Made by a program: the position numbers and the translations under genes. From contig JANJXV010001824.1 in NCBI GenBank assembly GCA_024803745.1, forward strand, positions 1 through 64,000: a DNA stretch of 64,000 bases. Direction: 5' to 3'. This DNA is from Megascapheus bottae. Lineage: Eukaryota; Chordata; Mammalia; Rodentia; Geomyidae. The notes under the pieces were generated by a model, which was not told the origin of the DNA, ran no database searches, and saw only the letters and a program-made list of their open reading frames with translations. Below, piece by piece: positions 56,331 through 64,000 of the stretch. Position 1 is the stretch's first letter; every line of letters begins with the position of its first letter.

Positions 56331-58630
56331 CCTACTTCAGAAACATCCATTCTATGACTGCACACACCTCCATCCTATCACTTCACACACCTCCATTCTA
56401 AGAGTTCACACACTTCCATTCTGCCCTCACCCACCTCCATTCTATGACTTCACTCAGCTCCATTCTGACTTCACACACCTCCATTTGTGAATTCACACAC
56501 CACAATTTTGACTTCACATACCTCCATTCTGTGAATTCACACACCTCCATTCTGTGACTTCACACCTCCATTCTGTGACTTCACACACCTCCATTCTTTG
56601 AGTTCACACACCTCCATTTTGACTTCACACACCTCCATTCTCTGAATTCACACACCTTCATTCCGACTTCAGAAACATCCATTCTATGACTGCACACACC
56701 TCCATTCTGAATTCACACAGCTCCATTCTATGACTTCACACACCTCCATTCTGTGACTTCCCACACTTCCATTCTATGACTTAACACACCTCCAATTTGT
56801 GACTTCACACACCTCCATTCTATGTCTTCACACACCTCCATTGTGACTTCACACACCTCCATTCTATGTCTTCACACTCCGCCATTCTGACTTCACACTC
56901 CTCCATTCTGTGAATTCACACAACTCCATTCTATGATTTCACACACCTCCATACTATGACGTCACACAACTCCATCTATGACTTCACACACCTCCATTCT
57001 GAGTTCACACACCTCAATTCTGTGAATTCGCACACCTCCATTCTGACTTCACACAGCAATGTATGACTTCACACACCTCCATTCGGTGAATTCACACACT
57101 TCCATTTTGACGTCACACACCTCCATTCTATGACTTCACACACCTCCATTCTTACTTCACAGACCTCCAATCTATGACTTCACAGACCTCGAAACTGTGA
57201 CTTCACTCACCTCCATTCTATGACTTCACACTGCTCCATTCTATGACTTCCCACACCTCCTTTCTATGACTTCACCCACCTCTATTCTATGACTTCACAC
57301 CTCAATTCTGACTTCAGATACCTCCATTCTGTGACTTCACACATCTCCATTCTATGACTTCAAACACCTCCATTCTCTGACATCACACACCTCCATTCTG
57401 AGCTCACACAACTCCATTCGGTGACTTCACACACCTCCATTCCCTGACTTCACACACATCCATTCTGTGACTTCACACACCTCCATTCTGTGACTTCACA
57501 CACCTCCATTCTGACTTCACACACCTCCATTCTATGACTTCACACACCTCCATTCTGTGACTTCAAATACCTCCATTCTATAAGTTCACACACCTCCCTT
57601 CTGACTTCACAAACCTCCATTCTATGACTTCACAGACTTTGAATATGTGACTTCACTCACCTCCACTCTATGACTTCACACTTCTCCATTCTATGACTTC
57701 CCACACCTCCTTTCAATGACTTCACCCACCCCCATTCTATGACTTCACACCTCCATTCTGACTTCACACACCTCCATTCTGTGACTTCACACACCTCCAT
57801 TCTATGTGTTCACACACCTCCATTTTGACTTCACACACCTCCATTCCATGACTTCACACACCTTCATTCTTACTTCAGAAACATCCATTCTATGACTTCC
57901 CACACTTCCATTCTATGACTTCACACTCCTCCATTCTATGACTTCACACGCCTCCATTCTGTGACTTCACACACCTCCATTCTATGTCTTCACACACCTC
58001 CATTGTGACTTCACACACGTCCAGTCTATGAGTTCGCACACCTCCATTCTGACTTCACACACCTCCATTCTATGACTTCACAATCCTCCATTCTGACTTC
58101 ACACAGCTCCATTCTGTGAATTCACAAAATTCCATTCTATGATTTCACACACCTCCATACTGTGAGTTCACACACCTCCATCTATGACTTCAAACACCTC
58201 CATTCTGAGTTCACACACCTCCATTCTGTGACTTCACACAACTCCATTCTGACTTCACACAACTCCAATATATGACTTCACACACCTCCATTCTTTGACT
58301 TCACACACTTCCATTGTGACGTCACACACCTCCATTCTATGAGTTCACACACGTCCATTCTAGGACTTCACACTCCTCAATTCTGACATCACACAGCTCC
58401 ATTCTATGTCTTCACAGACCTCGAATCTGTGACTTCACTCACCTCCATTCTATGACTTCACACTCCTCTATTCTATGACTTCCCACAACTCCTTTCTATG
58501 ACTTCACCCACCTCTATTCTATGACTTCACAGCTCCATTCTGACTTCACACACCTCCATTCTGACTTCACACACCTCCATTCTGTGACTTCACACACCTC
58601 CATTCTATGACTTCACACAACTCCATTCTA
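56331..58630 (+). repeat. Y block with H, B1, A and B2
   Basis: Two H-like markers (56331, 56659), a run of two TGACGTCA sites (56957, 57108), B1 variant (57187, GAAACTG), A (57641), TGACGTCA (58317) and B2 (58419) occur. A-to-B2 spacing is 778 bp as at 16 kb and 21 kb. At 58,631 it joins the ACATCACAAACC segment that begins the large duplicate. Confidence 0.78.
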
Positions 58631-61600
58631 TGACATCACAAACCTCCATTCTATGAGTTCACATACCTCTATTCTATGACTTCACACACCTCCATTCTGA
58701 CTTCACACACCTCTATTCTATGACTTCACAGACCTCGAATCTGTGACTTCACTCACCTCCACTCTATGACTTCACAATGCTCCATTCTATGACTTTCCAC
58801 ACCTCCTTTCTATGACTTCACCCACCTCTATTAGATGACTTCACACTTCCATTCTGACTTCAGATACCTCCGTTCTTTGACTTCACACACCTCCTTTCTA
58901 TGACTTCACACACCTCCATTCTATGACTTCACACACCTTCATTCTTACTTCAGAAACATCCATTCTATGACCTCACACAACTCCATTCTATGCCTTCACA
59001 AACCTCCATTCTGTGAATTCACACACCTCCATTCTGAGTTCACACAACTCCATTCGGTGACTTCACACACCTCCATTCTTACTTCACAAACCTCCATTCT
59101 ATGACTTCACACACTTCCATTCTATGACTTCACACACCTCCATTCTGTGACTTCACACACCTCCATTCCCTGACTTCACACACCTCCATTCTGTGACTTC
59201 ACACACCTCCATTCTGTGACTTCACACACCTCCATTCTGACTTCACACACCTCCAATCTATGACTTCACACACCTCCATTCTGTGACTTCAAATACCTCC
59301 ATTCTATGACTTCACACACCTCCATTGTGACTTCACACACCTCCATTCTATGAGTTCACACACCTCCATTCTGACTCCACAAACCTCCATTCTATGACTT
59401 CACAGACTTTGAATACGTGACTTCACTCACCTCCACTCTATGACTTCACACTTCTCCATTCTATGACTTCACACACCTCCATTCCATGACTTCACACACC
59501 TTCATTCTTACTTCAGAAACATCCATTCTATGACTTCACACACCTCCATTCTATGACTTCACACACCTCCATTCTATGACTTCACACACCTCCATTCTGT
59601 GACTTCACACACCTCCATTCAATGTCTTCACACACCTCCATTGTGACTTCACACACGTCCATTCTATGAGTTCACACACCTCCGTTCTGACTTCACACAC
59701 CTCTGTTCTATGACTTCACACTCCTCCATTCTGACTTCACACAGCTCCATTCTGTGAATTCACAAAATTTCATTCTATGATTTCACATACCTCCATACTG
59801 TGACTTCACACACCTCCATTCTGAGTTCACACATCTCCATTCTGGGACTTCACACAACTCCATTCTGACTTCACACACCTCCAATATATGACTTCACACA
59901 CCTCCATTCTGTGACTTCACAAACTTCCATTGTGACGTCACACACCTCCATTCTATGAGTTCACACACGTCCATTCTAGGACTTCACACTCCTCAATTCT
60001 GACATCACACAGCTCCATTCTATGTCTTCACAGACCTCGAATCTGTGACTTCACTCACCTCCATTCTATGACTTCACACTCCTCTATTCTATGACTTCCC
60101 ACAATTCCTTTCTATGACTTCACCCACCTCTATTCTATGACTTCACAGCTCCATTCTGACTTCACACACCTCCATTCTGTGACTTCACACACCTCCATTC
60201 TATGACTTCACACACCTCCATTCTATGACTTCACACACCTTCATTCTTACTTCATAAACATCCTTTCTATGACCTCACACACCTCCATTCTATGACTTCA
60301 CAAACCTCCATTCTGTGACTTCCCACACCTCCATTCTGATTTCACACATCTCCATTCTGTGACTTCACACACCTCCCTTCTGACTTCACACACCTCCCTT
60401 CTGTGACTTCAAACACCTCCATTGTGAGTTCACCCACTTCCATTCTGTGACTTCACACACCTCCATTCTGTTACTTCACACACCTCCAGTCTGTGACTTC
60501 ACACACCTCCATTCTATGACTTCACACACCTCCATTCTATGAATTCACACACCTCCATTCTGTGACTTCACACACCTCCATTGTATGACTTCACACACCT
60601 CTATTCTGTGACTTCACACACCTCCTTTCTGAGTTCACACAACTCCATTCTATGACTTCACACACCTGCATTGTGACTTCACCCACCTCCATTCTATGAG
60701 TTCACACACATGCATTGTGATTTCACATACCTCCATTCCATGACTTCACACATCTAAATTCTGACTTCACACACCTCCATGCTGGGACTTCACACACCTC
60801 CATTCTATGACTTCACACACCTCCATTCTTTGACTTCACACACCTCCATTCTATGATTCAAACACCTCCACTGTGACTTCACACATCTCCATTCTATGAC
60901 TTCACACACCTGCATTCTGACTTCACACACCTCCATTCTCTGACTTCACACACCTCCATTCTATGACTTCACACACCTCCATTCTGTAACTTCACACACT
61001 TCCAATGTTTGACTTCACAAACCTCCATTCCATGACTTCATACACCTCCATTCTATGACTTCAAACACATCCATTCTTTGACTTCACACACCTCCATTTT
61101 GACTTCACACACCTCCATTCTGTGACTTCCCACACCTCCATTCTCTGACTTCACACACCTCCATTTTGACTTCACACATTTCCATTCTGTGACTTCACAC
61201 ACCTCCATTCTATGACTTCACACACCTCCCTTCTATGAATTCACACACCTCCATTCTGTGACTTCACACACCTCCATTGTGAGTTCACCACTTCCATTCT
61301 GTGACTTCACACACCTCCATTCTGTGACTTCACACACCTCCATTATGTGACTTCACACCCCTCCATTCTATGACTTCACACACCTCCCTTCTATGTATTC
61401 ACACCCCTCCATTCTGTGACTTCACACACCTCCATTGTATGACTTCACACAACTCCATTCTGTGACTTCACACACCTCCATTCTCAGTTCACACACCTCC
61501 ATTCTGTGACTTCACACACCTCCATTCTGTGACTTCCACACCTCCATTCTATGACTTAACACACCTCCATTCTATGACTTCACACCCCTCCATTCTATGA

Positions 61601-64000
61601 CTTCCCACACCACCAATCTGTGACTTCACACACCTCCATTCTATGACTTCACACACCTAGTTTCTGAGTTGACACACCTCCCTTCTGTGATTTCACACAT
61701 CTCCAATCTGAGTTCACACACCTCCATTCTATGACTTCACACACCTCCATTCTTTGACATCAAAAACCACCATTCTATGACTTCACACACCTCCATTTTG
61801 ACTTCACACCCCTCCATTCTACGAGTTCACACACTTCCATTCTGCCTTCAACCCCCTCCATTCTATGACTTCACTCAGCTCCATTCTGACTTCACACACC
61901 TCCATTTGTGAATTCACACACCACAATTTTAACTTCAAACACCTCCATTCTGTGACTTCACACACCTCCATCTTGTGACTTCACACACCTCCATTTTGAC
62001 TTCACACTCCTCCATTCTGTGACTTCACACACCTCCATTCTGTGACTTCACACATCTCCATTCTGACTTCACACACCTCCATGCTGTGACTTCACACACC
62101 TCCATTCTTTGACTTCACACACCTCCATTCTGTGACTTCACACACCTCCACTGTGACTTCACAGATCTCCATTCTGTGACTTCACACATCTCCCTCTGTG
62201 ACTTCACACACCTCCAATCTATGACTTCACACACTTCCAATCTATGACTTAACACACCTCCATTCTATAACTTCACACACCTCCATTCTATGACTTCACT
62301 CACCTCCATTCTATGACTTCACACACCTCCATTCTGTAACTTCACACACTTCCATTGTTTGACTTCACAAACCTCCATTCCATGACTTCATACACCTCCA
62401 TTCTATGACTTCACACACATCCATTCTTTGACTTCACACACCTCCATTTTGACTTCACACACCTCCATTCTGTGACTTCACACACATCCATTCTTTGACT
62501 TCACACACCACAATTTTGACTTCACACAAGTCCATTCTTTGACTTCACACACCTCCATTTTGACTTCACACACTTCCATTCTGTGACTTCACACACCTCC
62601 ATTCTATGATTTCACACACCTCCCTTCTATGAATTCACACACCTCCATTCTGTGACTTCACACACCTCCGTTTTGAGTTCACCCACTTCCATTCTGTGAC
62701 TTCACACACCTCCATTCTATGACTTCACATACCTCATTTCTGAGTTGACACACTTCCATTTTGTGACTTCACATACCTCTAATCTAACTTCACACACCTC
62801 CATTCTATGACTTCACACACCTCCATTCTGTAACTTCAAAAACCACCATTCTATGACTTCACACATCTCCATTGTGACTTCGACACCTCCATTGTATGAG
62901 TTCACACAGCTCCATTCTGACTTCACACACCTCCATTCTATGACTTCGCACACCTGTATTCTCACTTCACACATCTCCATTCTGTGACTACATATTCCTC
63001 CATTCTTTGACTTCACACCCCTCCATTCTGTGCCTTCACACACCTCCACTCTGTGACTTTACAGACCTCCATTCTGTGACTTCACACACCTCCCTTCTGT
63101 GACTTCACACACCTCCATTCTATGACTTCACACACCTCCATTCCAAGACTTCACACACCTCCATTCTATGACTTCACACACTTCCATTGTTTGACATCAT
63201 ACACCTCCATTCTTTGACTTCACACACCTCCGTTCCATGAATTCACACACCTCCAATCTATGAGTTCACACACCTCCATTCTATGAGTTCACACACCTTC
63301 ATTCTTACTTCAGCAACATCCATTCTATGACTTCAGAAACCTCCATTCTATGACTTCACAGACCTTCATTCTTACTTCAGCAACATCCATTCTATGACTT
63401 CATACACCTCCATTCTATGACTTCACAAACCTCCATTCTGTGACTTCACACACCTCCATTCTGGGTTCACACACCTCCATTCTCTGACTTCACACACCTC
63501 CATTCTGACTTCACACACGTCCATTCTATGACTTCACACACTTCCATTCTATGACTTCACACAACTCCATTCTGTGACTTCACACACCTCCATTTTGAAT
63601 TCACCCACTTCAATTCTGTGACTTCACACACCTCCATTCTATGACTTCACATACCTCATTTCTGAGTTGACACACCTCCATTTTGTGACTTCACATACCT
63701 CTAATCTAACTTTACACACCTCCATTCTGTGACTTCAAAAACCACCCTTCTATGACTTCACACATCTCCATTGTGACTTCGACACCTCCATTCTATGAGT
63801 TCACACAGCTCCATTCTGACTTCACACACCTCCATTCTATGACTTCGCACACCTGTATTCTCACTTCACACATCTCCATTCTGTGACTTCACATTCCTCC
63901 ATTCTTTGACTTCACACCCCTCCATTCTGTGCCTTCACACACCTCCACTCTCTGACTTTACAGACCTCCATTCTGTGACTTTACACACCTCTGTTCTATG
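58631..64000 (+). repeat. Second copy of 50,089-55,503 (8.5-kb duplication, continues off the window)
   Basis: Landmarks lie at offset 8,542 (ACATCAC 50089 to 58631, B1 50191 to 58733, A 50869 to 59411). The offset becomes 8,520 after a 22-bp loss near 59,816, and 8,497 after a 23-bp loss near 62,535, and stays 8,497 to the last base. Comparing 51541-54000 with 60061-62520 by eye I counted about eight substitutions. The copy therefore looks recent. It carries B1, A, B2, C (61657), D (62740, 63662) and G pairs. Confidence 0.92.

Larger units (their letters stand above)
1..64000 (+). repeat. Continuous 23-bp minisatellite/satellite array filling the window
   Basis: Every stretch read consists of units of about 23 bp built on ACTTCACACACCTCC with a tail such as ATTCTATG; 21-bp units lacking two tail bases are interspersed. 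All units run the same way: no reverse-complement (GGAGGTGTG) unit was seen on this strand. The first and last bases are both inside units, so the array continues past both edges. The strand shown is rich in C, A and T and very poor in G (one or two G per unit). Stop codons recur because the tail and next core read TGA. No gene, tRNA, rRNA, mobile element or unique spacer was found. The host is probably a eukaryote (inferred from array size and nested higher-order structure); the species is not recognised. Confidence 0.97.

Noticed and set aside
1..64000. CRISPR array
   Set aside because: Repeats of 21-23 bp abut each other with no unique spacers between them, and no cas-like gene or leader is present.
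1..64000. Telomeric repeat tract
   Set aside because: No TTAGGG, TTTAGGG or related short G-rich telomere motif occurs; the unit is 23 bp and C/A/T-rich.
1..64000. CENP-B box, as evidence for centromere identity
   Set aside because: TTCGAATC and similar variants do not fit the TTCGNNNNANNCGGG pattern, and no CGGG-containing unit in that context was seen. A centromere role remains possible but unsupported.
1..64000. G-quadruplex potential
   Set aside because: Neither strand shows the needed sets of three or more consecutive G in close spacing; the complementary strand mostly has GG pairs only.
1..64000. Transposable element, insertion sequence or retroviral remnant
   Set aside because: No terminal inverted repeats, poly(A) tracts, long open frames or non-satellite segments were seen anywhere.
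1..64000. tRNA, rRNA or other structured RNA genes
   Set aside because: No cloverleaf-like or conserved rRNA sequence was visible; the strand is too G-poor to form stable hairpins with itself.

Overview
The whole 64 kb window is one uninterrupted tandem-repeat (minisatellite or satellite) array. I can support no protein-coding gene, RNA gene, transposon, CRISPR array or unique-sequence island in it. The basic unit is about 23 bp: a C-rich core ACTTCACACACCTCC plus a variable tail such as ATTCTATG, ATTCTGTG or ATTCTTTG. Shorter units of about 21 bp have tails such as ATTCTG, ATTGTG or ATTTTG. At 22-23 bp per unit the window holds roughly 2,800-2,900 units, all head-to-tail in the same direction. 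Both window edges lie inside the array, so its true length exceeds 64 kb. This size and organisation point to a eukaryotic chromosome (heterochromatic, subtelomeric or pericentromeric satellite, by inference). Nothing in the sequence lets me name the species.

The array is organised at several nested levels. Rare unit variants form recognisable modules of about 120-200 bp. Modules A, B1 and B2 (core GAATNTGTGACTTCACTCAC) are paralogues with identical 59-bp internal spacing. Modules C and D (core CTGAGTTGACACACCTCC) are paralogues with identical 97-bp internal spacing. The A/B modules, with a TTCCTACTTCAG marker (H), make up 'Y' blocks. The C/D modules, with paired TTCAGCAACATCC markers (G), make up 'X' blocks. 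X and Y blocks alternate along the window.

Layout. 1-2.4 kb is Y; 2.4-4.9 kb is a 1,413-bp tandem duplication (X); 4.9-7.8 kb is X with a 406-bp tandem duplication; 7.8-10.5 kb is a tandem pair of about 1.34 kb (Y). 10.5-34 kb is a mosaic of X and Y blocks with clear junctions. 34.0-42.1 kb is a duplication with a 4,657-bp period. 42.7-53.1 kb is three consecutive copies of a 3.4-3.5 kb higher-order unit. 53.1-58.6 kb is X then Y. 58.6-64.0 kb is a near-identical second copy of 50.1-55.5 kb (offset about 8.5 kb).

Length differences between copies are nearly always one or a few basic units (22, 23, 46, 69 bp). This is what unequal crossing-over or replication slippage in register would give. 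Higher-order copies look more alike on the right side than on the left, suggesting more recent amplification there. Block boundaries are by-eye estimates, good to roughly 25 bp inside clear duplications and 50-100 bp elsewhere.
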